This document shows positions 37,285-46,139 of a stretch of DNA of 64,000 bases, piece by piece (the first letter of the stretch is position 1; each line of letters begins with the position of its first letter). The DNA comes from Blastococcus tunisiensis (GTDB lineage Bacteria; Actinomycetota; Actinomycetes; Mycobacteriales; Geodermatophilaceae). The notes under the pieces are model-generated. The model saw only the letters and a list, made by a program, of their open reading frames with translations, did no database searches and had not been told where the DNA came from. The stretch lies in assembly GCF_900112815.1 (NCBI RefSeq), contig NZ_FOND01000001.1, positions 94,816 to 158,815 on the forward strand, written 5' to 3'. The position numbers and the translations under genes were made by a program.

Positions 37285-37413
37285 GCACCCTTCCGCTCAC
37301 GCTGGGTGATCGCCGGCGCGCCCGATCGGGCGGCCTCCCCGTGACGGATGGTGCGGTTCCGTGCTTCCATGCCCGGGGAACGGCCGATCGACCGAGACAC
37401 GTGGGAGTTCACT

Positions 37414-37656
37414 GTGGGTAAGCACGCCGCACCGGAAGGCGCCCCGGCGGACCCGATCGTCGCCGAGGCGCTGGCGCACCGGTCACCCGACGCCCCGCAC
37501 CACACGGTCGGGGAGGGGCCGGTCGGCTGGCCCGGCGAGCCGGCGCCCGAGGACGGCCGGGTCGGCTGGCCCGGGGACCTGCGCGAGCCGGCCGCGCCCG
37601 CGCCGACGGCCCGCCGCGGCTGGCGGCGGCTGTTCTCGGCCGGCCGCGTCGCGTAG
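37414..37656 (+). CDS. Small hypothetical protein with VGWPG repeats
   Basis: The 80-residue protein begins MGKHAAPEGAPADPIVAEAL and contains GPVGWPGEP and GRVGWPGDL, a short internal repeat, then a basic end RRGWRRLFSAGRVA. The GTG at 37414 has GTGGGAG about 7 nt upstream; longer starts exist but lack a ribosome site. I do not recognise a family. The basic, Trp-containing C-terminus could associate with membranes. Confidence 0.5.
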   Translation: MGKHAAPEGAPADPIVAEALAHRSPDAPHHTVGEGPVGWPGEPAPEDGRVGWPGDLREPAAPAPTARRGWRRLFSAGRVA

Positions 37657-37657
37657 G

Positions 37658-37879
37658 TCAGGTCGGGGAGCCGTCGTCCCGACGGGTGCGGCGGTCCAGC
37701 TCCCGCAGGAACTCGGGGTCGTCGTCCGGGGCCACCGGCCGGCCCGGCGGCTGGGGACGGGGACCGCGCGGCGGACGCGGCGCACGCAGGCCTCCACCGG
37801 GACGTCCGGGGGCCGCAGCCGCCCGCATGACCAGCACGACAACCGCCACCGCGATCACGAGCACCACCAGGAACACCAC
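37658..37879 (-). CDS. Small single-TM hypothetical protein
   Basis: From the GTG at 37879 (GAGGGGG 8 nt upstream) this is a 73-residue protein with an N-terminal helix rich in Val/Leu (VVFLVVLVIAVAVVVLVM), then a Pro/Arg/Gly-rich cytoplasmic tail ending DPEFLRELDRRTRRDD. A longer form starting at 37945 is open. Its stop is one base from the convergent VGWPG gene. Function is unknown. Confidence 0.55.
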   Translation of the reverse strand: MVFLVVLVIAVAVVVLVMRAAAAPGRPGGGLRAPRPPRGPRPQPPGRPVAPDDDPEFLRELDRRTRRDDGSPT

Positions 37880-37987
37880 GGTCCGAACCCCCTCGTCGGC
37901 ACCCAGCGTACGTCCGCGGCGATACTCGGTGCGAACGATCGCCATCCAGCAGGGCCGCGCCCGGGACGGAGCACTCCCATCGACGCC

Positions 37988-38416
37988 GTGGACGAGCAGC
38001 TCATCGACCTGCTGCGCGCCAACGGCCGCGCCAGCTACGCCGAGCTCGCCCGTCAGGTCGGGCTCTCCTCACCGGCGGTGCACGAGCGCGTCGGCAAGCT
38101 CGAGGCCGCCGGCGTCATCACCGGCTACCGGGCGGTCGTCGACCCCGGCTCCGTGGGGCTGGACGTCACCGCGCTGGTCAGCGTCATCGAGAGCGACGCC
38201 GTCGACGACACCGGTGTCGAGGCGGCCATGCTCGAGGTCCCGGGCATCGAGGACTGCTGGCGGGTCGCGGGCAGCGAGGGGTACGTGCTCAAGGTCCGCG
38301 TGAGCGACATCCCGGCACTCGAGGCCACCATCGATGCGTTGAACAGGATCAGGGGTGTGGCCCGCACCCGCACGACCGTCGTGCTCTCGACCAAGTGGGA
38401 AGGCCGTCATGGCTGA
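37988..38416 (+). CDS. Lrp/AsnC family transcriptional regulator
   Basis: This protein of about 142 residues has an N-terminal AsnC-type HTH (DEQLIDLLRANGRASYAELARQ in short, LSSPAVHERVGKLEAAGVI) and a C-terminal RAM ligand-binding domain (about 65-140: VIESDAV, DCWRVAGSEGYVLKVRV). The GTG at 37988 is the most likely start because no ATG precedes the HTH. The ligand is probably an amino acid but unknown. Its end overlaps the DUF4229 gene by 8 bp. Confidence 0.88.
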   Translation: MDEQLIDLLRANGRASYAELARQVGLSSPAVHERVGKLEAAGVITGYRAVVDPGSVGLDVTALVSVIESDAVDDTGVEAAMLEVPGIEDCWRVAGSEGYVLKVRVSDIPALEATIDALNRIRGVARTRTTVVLSTKWEGRHG

Positions 38417-38717
38417 CAGCAGCACCGTTCCGTCCGGTCCCGCAGGGGGCCCCGCCGAGCCGCCGAGGATCGCACCCTGGCTGCTGATCTACACGGTCGG
38501 GCGCCTGGGGATCGCCGCCGCGCTGGTGCTCCTCCTGTGGCTGGTCGGGCTCGACTTCTGGACCGGCCTGCTCTTCGGCCTGCTCCTGTCCATGCCGGCG
38601 TCGTACTTCCTGCTGCGCCCGTCGCGGGAGCGGCTGAACGAGGGGCTGGTGGCGCGCAGCACCATGCGCCGGGCCGCGAAGGAGGACCTGCGCACGCGGC
38701 TCAGCGGCAACGAGTGA
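38409..38717 (+). CDS. DUF4229 two-TM protein
   Basis: This 102-residue protein has a Pro-rich N-terminus, two membrane helices (about 24-45 and 50-67) and a basic C-terminal tail, LLRPSRERLNEGLVARSTMRRAAKEDLRTRL, split between a polar loop and a helix. This is the actinobacterial DUF4229 layout; function is unknown. GGGAAGG precedes the ATG. It is convergent with the oxoamine-synthase fusion gene. Confidence 0.78.
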   Translation: MADSSTVPSGPAGGPAEPPRIAPWLLIYTVGRLGIAAALVLLLWLVGLDFWTGLLFGLLLSMPASYFLLRPSRERLNEGLVARSTMRRAAKEDLRTRLSGNE

Positions 38718-38728
38718 CGCCGACGGGC

Positions 38729-41212
38729 TCAGCCCGTGGGTAGGCCCGCCGCCAGGTGTGCGAGCACGTCGGACTGGTAGGTCTCGGTGGGCTGCACGTA
38801 GGTCCACCTTGTCACGGGACGGGCCCCGAACCGGGACTTCTGCAGGTCCGCGCCCATGCCGTAGAGCACCCGCCGCGCGCCGCGGCGCTGCGCCGAGCGC
38901 AGCGCCTGCAGCAGGAGCTGCTGATAGCTGTGCTCGCCGGCGACGTACCGGTAGTCCAGCCCGACGAACACCGGTGCGACGTGCTCGTCGGTCACGTGCT
39001 GGACGGCGACGGCGATCGGCGCCGCGCTGAGCGCCGGCCGGCGCAGCACCACCGTCTCCCACCCCGGTCGCTCCAGGACGGCGTCGACGATCGCGCGCGG
39101 CAGCGGGAACACGTTTAGCTCGAGCGCGCGGGCGTGCACCGCGCGGTACAACCCGTACAGGGCGTCCCGCTCGACGGCGGGCAGTGCCGCTGCCTCGGGG
39201 CTCCCGCCCGCGAGCACGGTCACCTCGAACCCCGGCTCGTGGGCGAGCACCCGGGTGCGCTGGTGGTAGCGCTGCTTGCGGGTCAGCCCGGCGAGGAACG
39301 CCGCGTCGTCGTGGACGTCGACCTCCCGCACCCAGGAGACCGGGAGCGGCACCCGCAGGAAGCCCTCGCCGAGCAGGAAGCCGTGCAGCTCGTCGTCGCC
39401 GTCGGGCAGGTCGCGGAGCACGACGGCGGAGGCGCCGGTCGCGTCCTCCTCGGCCCGGGCGGCCTGCAGGACCATCCGGAGCGCCGCCCGCCAGTTCCGC
39501 CCGCGGTCGAGGTACAGGTGGTCGCCCTCGGTGAGCAGCGACCCCATGCCCACCACGGTCGAGGTGAGGAAGAACGGGTCGCCCGACGCCGCGCGCCGTC
39601 GCTCCACCTCGCGGGACACCGGTGCCGGCGACAGCATGTCGTCCTTCCACCGCGCCGTCGTGAAGAAGGTGGCGACGACCGGCGTCCCGTCGCCGTCGCG
39701 GACCACGAGATGGGTGAAGTCCCAGGCGTCCTGCGTCCGGTCCCGCCGCGTCCGGTCCGGGCTGCCGAACACCGCCGCCAGCGTGCGCAGCCCCGCGACG
39801 TCGAACGCGCCGCGCGACCCCAGGAGGGCGTCCCACTCCCGCCCGTCCAGCTCGTCGACCGACCGGGACCGCTCCAGGCGCAGGTCCGCGGGGGCCGGCC
39901 GCGGCGCCGGGATCGTCGCCGTCGCCCGCCGGGTGACGGGCCGCGGCTCCTCGCCGAGCTGCCGGCCGAAGGCCCGTCGCAGGTCCGCCATCGAGGAGCC
40001 CTCGTCGGCCAGGGCCGCCGGGAGGTGCTGGGCGAGGGCGGTCACGACGTCGGCCACGTCGTCGTCGGTGAGGTGGGTGGTGAGGGTGAGCCGCACCCCG
40101 CACCGCTTGGCCGGGACGGCGGGGAACGCGGCGGTGTTGACCAGGAAGCCCGCCTCGCGGAGCCGCTCGGTGAGGCGGTAGGCGACCGCCGCCGTGCCTG
40201 CGCCGACGTAGCGGATCGGGGCCACCGACGGTGAGACCAGGGGGAGCCCGGCGTCGGCCGCCAGCCGGTTGAACAGCTCGATCCGGTGCCGGAGGGCCCC
40301 CTGCCGCACGGGGAGCTCGGCACCCCGGTGCAGCCGGGCCGAGGCCACGATCGCGCCGAGCATCGGGGGCTGCACCGGGCCGGAGAAGATGAGCGGCCCG
40401 CCCACGGTCGCCACCAGCCGGCGGGACTCCGCATCGGGGAACGTCACCACCCCGCCGGCCGCGGCGAAGGACTTGTTGAGCGAGGCGGCGACCACGGTGC
40501 GCCGCAGCGTCTCCGCCGACAGCTGCTCGAGGGCGTGGCCCCGGCCGTGCCGTCCCGTCCAGGACGCGCCGTGGGCGTCGTCCACGTAGAGCCAGAGGTT
40601 CGGGTGCCGCGCGGCCAGCGCGTCCAGCCGCTGCGCCGGGAGGAAGTCCGCGTACATCGAGTAGAGGCCGTCGGCGGCGTACCAGACGCGCCGGGACGGG
40701 CCCTGCCGCACCAGCTCCTGCTCGAGCGCGTCGAGGTCGTCGTGGGGCAGCAGCGCGACGTGGGCGCCCCCGGCCCGCACGAGCGTCGCGGCCGTCTGGA
40801 CCGAGTGGTGGACCTGGTGGTCCAGCAGCAGCACGTCACTGCTCCGGACGAGCGTGGGCATCGCCGCCAGGTGCCCCATCGAGGTGGACGGGGTGATGAC
40901 GGCCGGGCGGCCGAAGAGCGCGGTGAGCTCCTCCTCCGCGGTCCGGTAGAGCGGCGAGGAGACGTAGGTGCGCGACGAGGAGAACTGGGTGCCGTACCGG
41001 TCGACGGCGTCGCGGACGGCGGCCTTCATGCGGGGGTCGAGCTCCCAGCCGAGGTAGGAGCAGGAGCCGAAGTTCCGCAGCCGGCGGCCGGCCAGCGTGA
41101 CGTGCCGGCCGTCGAGTTCGTGGTCCTCGGCGTGGGCGTGCAGCAGCCCGCGCCGGATGCCCTCGGAGAAGGTCTCGTCGACGGCCGCCAGCAGGTCCTC
41201 GTGCGTGGCCAT
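38729..41212 (-). CDS. Fusion: alpha-oxoamine synthase + FemAB/GNAT-like acyltransferase
   Basis: This 827-residue two-domain protein has an N-terminal fold-type I PLP enzyme (about 30-400) with stacking His135/His136, VDDAHGASWTG (Asp211/212, His214) and Schiff-base Lys247 in SLNKSFAAAGG. A Pro/Arg-rich linker (about 415-450) leads to an acyltransferase-like domain of about 370 residues, with TRKQRYHQRTR, FVGLDYRYVAGEHSYQQLLLQAL and RVLYGMGADLQKSRFG, resembling the Acetyltransf_6/BioF2 type. It could make an aminoketone and transfer or modify it. GGAAGGGG precedes the ATG, 18 bp after menA, so it is probably in the menE-menA operon. Product unknown. Confidence 0.85.
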   Translation of the reverse strand: MATHEDLLAAVDETFSEGIRRGLLHAHAEDHELDGRHVTLAGRRLRNFGSCSYLGWELDPRMKAAVRDAVDRYGTQFSSSRTYVSSPLYRTAEEELTALFGRPAVITPSTSMGHLAAMPTLVRSSDVLLLDHQVHHSVQTAATLVRAGGAHVALLPHDDLDALEQELVRQGPSRRVWYAADGLYSMYADFLPAQRLDALAARHPNLWLYVDDAHGASWTGRHGRGHALEQLSAETLRRTVVAASLNKSFAAAGGVVTFPDAESRRLVATVGGPLIFSGPVQPPMLGAIVASARLHRGAELPVRQGALRHRIELFNRLAADAGLPLVSPSVAPIRYVGAGTAAVAYRLTERLREAGFLVNTAAFPAVPAKRCGVRLTLTTHLTDDDVADVVTALAQHLPAALADEGSSMADLRRAFGRQLGEEPRPVTRRATATIPAPRPAPADLRLERSRSVDELDGREWDALLGSRGAFDVAGLRTLAAVFGSPDRTRRDRTQDAWDFTHLVVRDGDGTPVVATFFTTARWKDDMLSPAPVSREVERRRAASGDPFFLTSTVVGMGSLLTEGDHLYLDRGRNWRAALRMVLQAARAEEDATGASAVVLRDLPDGDDELHGFLLGEGFLRVPLPVSWVREVDVHDDAAFLAGLTRKQRYHQRTRVLAHEPGFEVTVLAGGSPEAAALPAVERDALYGLYRAVHARALELNVFPLPRAIVDAVLERPGWETVVLRRPALSAAPIAVAVQHVTDEHVAPVFVGLDYRYVAGEHSYQQLLLQALRSAQRRGARRVLYGMGADLQKSRFGARPVTRWTYVQPTETYQSDVLAHLAAGLPTG

Positions 41213-41230
41213 CGTCGGCCCCTTCCGCGC

Positions 41231-42103
41231 TCAGCCGCTGAGCGCGAGACCCGCACCCAGCAGTGCACCGGTGGCGAGGGTGACCAGCCCGGCGCCCTGC
41301 AACGCCTGGATGAGTGCCGGTCCTCGCGCGTTCGTGAGAACCGTACGTACCGGGGGCAAGGACAGGGGCGCCGCGAGCAGGGCGACCAGCGCCCAGGGCC
41401 GGCCGAGCCCCACGGCGGCGACCACGGCGAAGGCGACGACGAACAGGCCGGCGAAGACCAGCCGCGTGACCCGGTCACCCAGGAGCACCGCGAGGGTGCG
41501 CTTGCCCGCGGCGGCGTCCCCGTCGATGTCCCGCAGGTTGTTGACCACGAGGATCGCCACGATGAGCAGGCCGACCGGTACCGAGACGGCGACCGCGAGC
41601 CCCGGCACGGTGCCGGTCTGCACGAACGTGGTGCCCACGACGGCCACCGGGCCGAAGAAGACGAAGACGAACACCTCGCCCAGCGCCCGGTAGCCGTAGG
41701 GCGCCGGGCCGCCGGTGTAGGTCCACGCGGCGGCCATGCACACCGCTCCCACGGCGACCAGCCACCAGCTCGACAGCGCGGCCAGTGCCAGCCCCGCGAC
41801 CCCCGCCACGGCGAAGGCCAGCAGGGCGGCGGTGAGCACCTGCGCCGGGGTCGCGGCGCCCGAGCCGACCAGGCGCATGGGGCCCACCCGGTCGGCGTCG
41901 GTCCCCCGCTTCCCGTCGGAGTGGTCGTTGGCGTAGTTGACCGCCACCTGCAGGGCCAGCGCCACGACCAGCGCGAGCAGCGCCGCGGGCAGGGCGAAGC
42001 CGTCCAGGGCAGCGGCCGCGCCGGTGCCGACCAGCACGGGCGCGACCGCCGCGGGGAGGGTGCGCGGGCGGGCACCGGCGATCCACTGGGCGGGGGTGGC
42101 CAT
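41231..42103 (-). CDS. menA: 1,4-dihydroxy-2-naphthoate polyprenyltransferase
   Basis: MenA prenylates DHNA to demethylmenaquinone in the membrane. The 290-residue UbiA-family protein has the first aspartate motif NYANDHSDGKRGTD (about 57-70) and the second, NNLRDIDGDAAAGKRTLAV (about 178-196), with eight to nine membrane helices. The ATG overlaps the menE stop (ATGA). Order menE-menA-fusion gene on the minus strand indicates one operon. Confidence 0.95.
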   Translation of the reverse strand: MATPAQWIAGARPRTLPAAVAPVLVGTGAAAALDGFALPAALLALVVALALQVAVNYANDHSDGKRGTDADRVGPMRLVGSGAATPAQVLTAALLAFAVAGVAGLALAALSSWWLVAVGAVCMAAAWTYTGGPAPYGYRALGEVFVFVFFGPVAVVGTTFVQTGTVPGLAVAVSVPVGLLIVAILVVNNLRDIDGDAAAGKRTLAVLLGDRVTRLVFAGLFVVAFAVVAAVGLGRPWALVALLAAPLSLPPVRTVLTNARGPALIQALQGAGLVTLATGALLGAGLALSG

Positions 42104-43350
42104 CAGACCTCCGGGGTCAGCGCCGCGACCGCACGGCGGTCGGGCTTGCCGGTGTGCAGGAGCGGCAGCGCGTCGAGGAGGTGCAGCTGGCGCGGGGCGG
42201 CCGGGTGGCCGAGCCGGTCGGCGACCCAGCCGCGCAGGTCGGGCAGGTCGGGCACGGCCCCCGGCGCCGGGACGACGGCGGCCACGACGCGCTGCCCCCA
42301 GGTTTCGTCCGGCCGGCCGAAGACGACCGCGTCGGTGACCGCCGGGTGCGTCCGCAGGGCCGCCTCGACCGCGGCCGGCGACACGTTCACCCCGCCGGAG
42401 ATCAGCACGTCGTCCAGCCGGCCGGCGACCTGCAGCCGGCCGTCGGCGTCCACCGTGCCGGCGTCGCGGGTGCGGAACCAGCCCTCGACGAAGGCGGCAG
42501 CCGTGCCTGCCGGGTCCAGCCGGTAGCCCATCGCGAGGGTGGGTCCGGACAGCTCTATCCCCCCACCGCCGAGTCCTGCGGGCCCCCCACCGAAGAGTCC
42601 TGCGGGCCCCCCACCGCCGAGTCCTGCGGGCCCCCCACCGCCGGGTCCTGCGGGCTCCCCACCGCCGGGTCCGTCGGCCACCCGGACCGCCACGCCGTCG
42701 AGCGGGTGCCCGTCGTAGACGCAGCCACCGGCGGTCTCGGTCATGCCGTAGGTGGTGACGACGCGGACGTCCTCCGCCCGCGCCCGGTCGAGCAGGTCCG
42801 GATCGGTGGCCGCCCCGCCGACGAGGACGGCGTCGAAGGCGCGCAGCGCGCCGGCCTCGGCGTCCAGGTACCGGCGCAACTGCGTGGGCACCAGCGAGGT
42901 GAACCGGGGTCCGGCGGGCATCCGCGCGACGGCCGCGGCCAGGAGCTCCCCCGTCGCCAGCACCTCGGGGCGGGTCCCGGCGACGATGCTGCGGCAGAGG
43001 ACCTGCAGGCCGGCGATCGCCGACACCGGCAGGGCCAGCAGCCACGCGCCGGGACCGCCGAGGCGGTCGTGGGTCGCCGCCGCGGAGGCGCGCAGGGCCG
43101 CTGCCGGCAGCAGGACGGCCCGGCCCGGCCCGGTCGAACCGGAGGTGACCACGACCAGGTCGGCGCCGGGCTCCAGGGGCTCCTCGGGCCGCAGCGCGGC
43201 ACGGGCGGCGGCGACCACCGCGGGCGGGCCGTCCGGGAGGACCGCCAGGGGGGTGGTGCCCGCGAGCGCAGCACGCAGGTGGTCCGGGGTGAGCTCGGCC
43301 GCGGGCACGAGGGTGAGGTGCCTGGCCCCGCGCTCCCGCCCCCCGCCCAC
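42103..43350 (-). CDS. menE: o-Succinylbenzoate-CoA ligase
   Basis: MenE activates OSB to its CoA ester. The 415-residue adenylating enzyme shows VVTSGSTGPGRAVLL, TYGMTETAGGCVYDG, WFRTRDAGTVD and the catalytic lysine region LHTGKPDRRAV. It is longer than typical actinobacterial MenE by about 40 residues because of a Gly/Pro/Ala/Leu-rich tandem repeat (GGGGPAGL) inserted before IELSGPTLAMGYR. The GTG start is supported by TAGGCT 7 nt upstream. It is divergent from menC. Confidence 0.93.
   Translation of the reverse strand: MGGGRERGARHLTLVPAAELTPDHLRAALAGTTPLAVLPDGPPAVVAAARAALRPEEPLEPGADLVVVTSGSTGPGRAVLLPAAALRASAAATHDRLGGPGAWLLALPVSAIAGLQVLCRSIVAGTRPEVLATGELLAAAVARMPAGPRFTSLVPTQLRRYLDAEAGALRAFDAVLVGGAATDPDLLDRARAEDVRVVTTYGMTETAGGCVYDGHPLDGVAVRVADGPGGGEPAGPGGGGPAGLGGGGPAGLFGGGPAGLGGGGIELSGPTLAMGYRLDPAGTAAAFVEGWFRTRDAGTVDADGRLQVAGRLDDVLISGGVNVSPAAVEAALRTHPAVTDAVVFGRPDETWGQRVVAAVVPAPGAVPDLPDLRGWVADRLGHPAAPRQLHLLDALPLLHTGKPDRRAVAALTPEV
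42559..42673 (-). repeat. 24-bp tandem repeats inside menE (4.8 copies)
   Basis: Units of 24 bp begin at 42559, 42583, 42607, 42631 and, partially, 42655, differing by only a few bases. On the minus strand they encode GGGGPAGL-type octapeptides in a loop of MenE. The repeat is in frame, so copy changes would preserve the protein. Confidence 0.9.
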
Positions 43351-43357
43351 GAGGAAC

Positions 43358-43384
43358 AGCCTACGGTCGCGGCCGAACTACGCT
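43358..43384. promoter_or_regulatory. Divergent leaderless promoters of menE and menC
   Basis: TAGGCT (43363-43358, minus) lies 7 nt before the menE GTG, and TACGCT (43379-43384, plus) lies 6 nt before the menC GTG. The two start codons are only 40 bp apart, so each -35 region must overlap the other gene's promoter. Mutual interference or shared control is likely. Confidence 0.6.
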
Positions 43385-43390
43385 TCGACC

Positions 43391-44359
43391 GTGATCACCG
43401 AGGCCGCCGGACCCCCGCTCCCGGCCGGGATCGCGGAGCTGCGGGTCTGGTCGGTGGCGCTGCGCACCCGTTTCCGGGGCATCGACGTCCGCGACGGCGT
43501 GCTCGTGCGCGGGCCGGCGGGCTGGGGGGAGTTCTCCCCGTTCTGGGACTACGACGTGGCCGAGAGCCGCCGCTGGTGGGCCGCGGCGGTGGAGGCGGCC
43601 GTCGACGGGTGGCCGGCCCCGGTGCGCGGCTCGGTACCGGTGAACGTGACGGTCCCGGCGGTCGACGCCGGGCGCGCGCACGGCATCGTGGCCGCGTCGG
43701 GTTGCCGCACGGCGAAGGTGAAGGTGGCCGAGCCGGGGCAGTCACCGGCCGACGACCTCGCCCGGGTGGAGGCGGTCCGGGACGCGCTCGGGCCGGCCGG
43801 CGCCATCCGCGTCGACGCGAACGCCGCCTGGGACGTCGACACCGCGGTCGCCCGCATCGTCGACCTGGACCGTCGCGTCGGGCTGGAGTACGTCGAGCAG
43901 CCGTGCGCGACGCTCGAGGAGCTGGCCGCGCTGCGGCGCCGGGTCGACGTGCCGATCGCCGCCGACGAGGTGCTGCGCCGCTCGGCCGACCCCCTGCGGG
44001 TCGACCTGCGCGAGGCCTGCGACGTCGTCGTCCTCAAGGTGCAGCCGCTCGGCGGGGTGCGGGCCGCCCTGCGGGTGGCCGAGGCGCACGACCTGCCCTG
44101 CGTCGTCTCCTCCGCCCTGGAGTCGTCGGTCGGCATCGCGGCCGGGGTCGCGCTGGCCGCCGCGCTCCCCGAGCTGCCGTTCGCCTGCGGGCTGGCCACC
44201 GTGGCCCTGTTCACCGGCGACGTCAGCTCCACGCCCCTGCTGCCGGTCGACGGCGAGCTGCCGGTGCTGCGGCCGGAGCCCGACCGGCTGGCGGCCGTGG
44301 CGGCCGACGCCGGCACCGCGACGCGCTGGCGCACCCGGCTGGACGCGGTGCGCGCGTGA
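43391..44359 (+). CDS. menC: o-Succinylbenzoate synthase
   Basis: MenC dehydrates SHCHC to OSB. The 322-residue enolase-superfamily protein shows the catalytic lysine in TAKVKVAEPG, metal ligands Asp in VDANAAWD, Glu in EYVEQPC and Asp in IAADEVL, and the second lysine in VVLKVQPLGG. The start GTG is set by TACGCT 6 nt upstream. The stop overlaps menD (GTGA). Confidence 0.95.
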   Translation: MITEAAGPPLPAGIAELRVWSVALRTRFRGIDVRDGVLVRGPAGWGEFSPFWDYDVAESRRWWAAAVEAAVDGWPAPVRGSVPVNVTVPAVDAGRAHGIVAASGCRTAKVKVAEPGQSPADDLARVEAVRDALGPAGAIRVDANAAWDVDTAVARIVDLDRRVGLEYVEQPCATLEELAALRRRVDVPIAADEVLRRSADPLRVDLREACDVVVLKVQPLGGVRAALRVAEAHDLPCVVSSALESSVGIAAGVALAAALPELPFACGLATVALFTGDVSSTPLLPVDGELPVLRPEPDRLAAVAADAGTATRWRTRLDAVRA

Positions 44360-46041
44360 ACCCGGCCACCGCGTTCGCCCGCGTGCTGGTCGACGAGCTC
44401 GTGCGGGGCGGCGTCACCGACGCCGTGCTGGCGCCCGGCTCCCGGTCCGCGCCGGTCGCCCTGGCGCTGGCCGCGGCCGAGCGCGACGGGCGCCTGCGGC
44501 TGCACGTCCGGATCGACGAGCGGACGGCGGCCTTCCTCGCCCTCGGCCTGGCCAAGGCCTCGGGCCGGCCGGTGCCGGTGCTCACCACCTCGGGCACGGC
44601 CGCCGCGCACCTGCACGCGGCCGTGCTGGAGGCGGACGCGAGCGGGGTGCCGCTGCTGGCGCTCACCGCCGACCGGCCGCCGGAGCTCCGGGCGACCGGG
44701 GCCAACCAGACCATCGAGCAGGCCGGCCTCTACGGCGGGGCGGTCCGCTGGGCGGCCGACGTCGGCGTCCCCGAGGTCGGCCGGGAGGCCGCGCAGAACC
44801 GCTACTGGCGCTCGCTCGTCGCCAGGGCCCTGACCGTCGCCGCCGGCACGCTCTCGGCCGACCCCGGACCCGTGCACCTGAACCTGGCCCTCCGCGAGCC
44901 GCTGCTGCCCGACGACGAGGACGACGGGCTCGCCGGGCCCTGGGCGGGGCGTCCGGACGGCGCGCCGTGGACGGCGGCCGAGCCGTCGGCGGGCTGGGCT
45001 GCGCAGGCGCACCGTCTGCCCGCGCGCACGCTGGTGATCGCCGGCGACGGCCCGCTGCACGCCGCACCCGGGATCTCCCAGGGCTCCCCGTGGCCCCTGG
45101 TCGCCGAACCGAGCAGCGCGTTCTGGGGGCTGCCGGGCGGGGTCCGCGGAGGCGTGCTGGCGCTCGGGACGCCCGGCTGGCTGGCCCGGCACCGACCCGA
45201 GCGGGTGCTCGTCGTGGGCCGCCCGACCCTCTCCCGGCCGGTCGGGGCGCTGCTCGCGGACCCGGCCGTCACGGTCGAGACGGTGAGCGCCTCCCCGCGG
45301 TGGGCCGACGCCGGGCGGTCGAGCGCCGGCGTGCGACGGCTCTTCGCCGGCACGGAGCCCGGCGGACCGGTCGACGGGGACTGGGCCGCCGCCTGGCACG
45401 CCGCCGCCGACCGGGTGGGGGCCGCCGTCGATGCCGTCCTCGACGACGCCCCGGCGATGACCGCTGCCCGGCTGGCCCGCGACGTGGTCGCCGCGCTGCC
45501 CCCGGGCGCGCTGCTGGTCCTCGGGTCCTCCACCCCGGTGCGCGACGTCGACCGGCTGGCGGTGCCGCGGGCGGACCTCACCGTGCTGGCCAACCGCGGG
45601 GTCGCCGGTATCGACGGCACGATCTCGACGGCGATCGGTGCGGCGGCGGTGCACGGCGGCCGGGCGTTCGCGCTGATGGGGGACCTGACGTTCCTGCACG
45701 ACCTGACCGGGCTGCTGATCGGGGAGGGCGAGCCGGCACCGGACCTGACCGTCGTCGTCCCGGACAACGACGGCGGCGGCATCTTCGCCCAGCTCGAGCC
45801 GGGGGAGGACCGGCACGCCCGCGACTACCGGCGGGTGTTCGGGACGCCGCACGGCCGGGACCTGGTGGCGGTCGCGGAGTCCCTGGGCTGGGCCTCGAGC
45901 CGGGTGACCTCGCCCGACGAGCTGCCGCGTGCGCTGGTGCTCGGGGGACCGCGGGTCGTCGTGGTCGGCACCGACCAGCGCGCCGAGGCGGCGCTGGCGG
46001 TCCGGCTCCGCGCTGCCGCCGCGGCCGCGCTGGACGCCTGA
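44356..46041 (+). CDS. menD: SEPHCHC synthase (MenD)
   Basis: MenD is the ThDP-dependent enzyme adding succinyl semialdehyde from 2-oxoglutarate to isochorismate. The 561-residue protein starts with VLAPGSRSAPVALAL, has the ThDP-activating glutamate in RIDERTAAFLALGLAK, and the C-terminal ThDP motif MGDLTFLHDLTGLL (GDG variant) continuing to NDGGGIFAQLEP. Length is typical. It is coupled to menC; a hairpin follows the stop codon. Confidence 0.96.
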   Translation: MNPATAFARVLVDELVRGGVTDAVLAPGSRSAPVALALAAAERDGRLRLHVRIDERTAAFLALGLAKASGRPVPVLTTSGTAAAHLHAAVLEADASGVPLLALTADRPPELRATGANQTIEQAGLYGGAVRWAADVGVPEVGREAAQNRYWRSLVARALTVAAGTLSADPGPVHLNLALREPLLPDDEDDGLAGPWAGRPDGAPWTAAEPSAGWAAQAHRLPARTLVIAGDGPLHAAPGISQGSPWPLVAEPSSAFWGLPGGVRGGVLALGTPGWLARHRPERVLVVGRPTLSRPVGALLADPAVTVETVSASPRWADAGRSSAGVRRLFAGTEPGGPVDGDWAAAWHAAADRVGAAVDAVLDDAPAMTAARLARDVVAALPPGALLVLGSSTPVRDVDRLAVPRADLTVLANRGVAGIDGTISTAIGAAAVHGGRAFALMGDLTFLHDLTGLLIGEGEPAPDLTVVVPDNDGGGIFAQLEPGEDRHARDYRRVFGTPHGRDLVAVAESLGWASSRVTSPDELPRALVLGGPRVVVVGTDQRAEAALAVRLRAAAAAALDA

Positions 46042-46066
46042 GCCACGTCATTCGATGCGGTGGCTC
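46040..46066 (+). terminator. Hairpin after menD
   Basis: GAGCCAC (46040-46046) and GTGGCTC (46060-46066) are perfect 7-bp arms with a 13-nt loop, starting inside the menD stop codon. No T-tract follows, but it is a reasonable end for menC-menD. Confidence 0.45.
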
Positions 46067-46139
46067 GCCGTCCCTGCGGTTGTCCGGCAGCCCCGTCCGC
46101 CGGAGCGTGGTCGGGCGTGATCCTCGAACGGACCAGCCC

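Noticed and set aside
41937-43350. Plus-strand frame with a PPTAESCG repeat opposite menE
   Set aside because: It is the antisense reading of the menE tandem repeat and lacks a start signal or domain.
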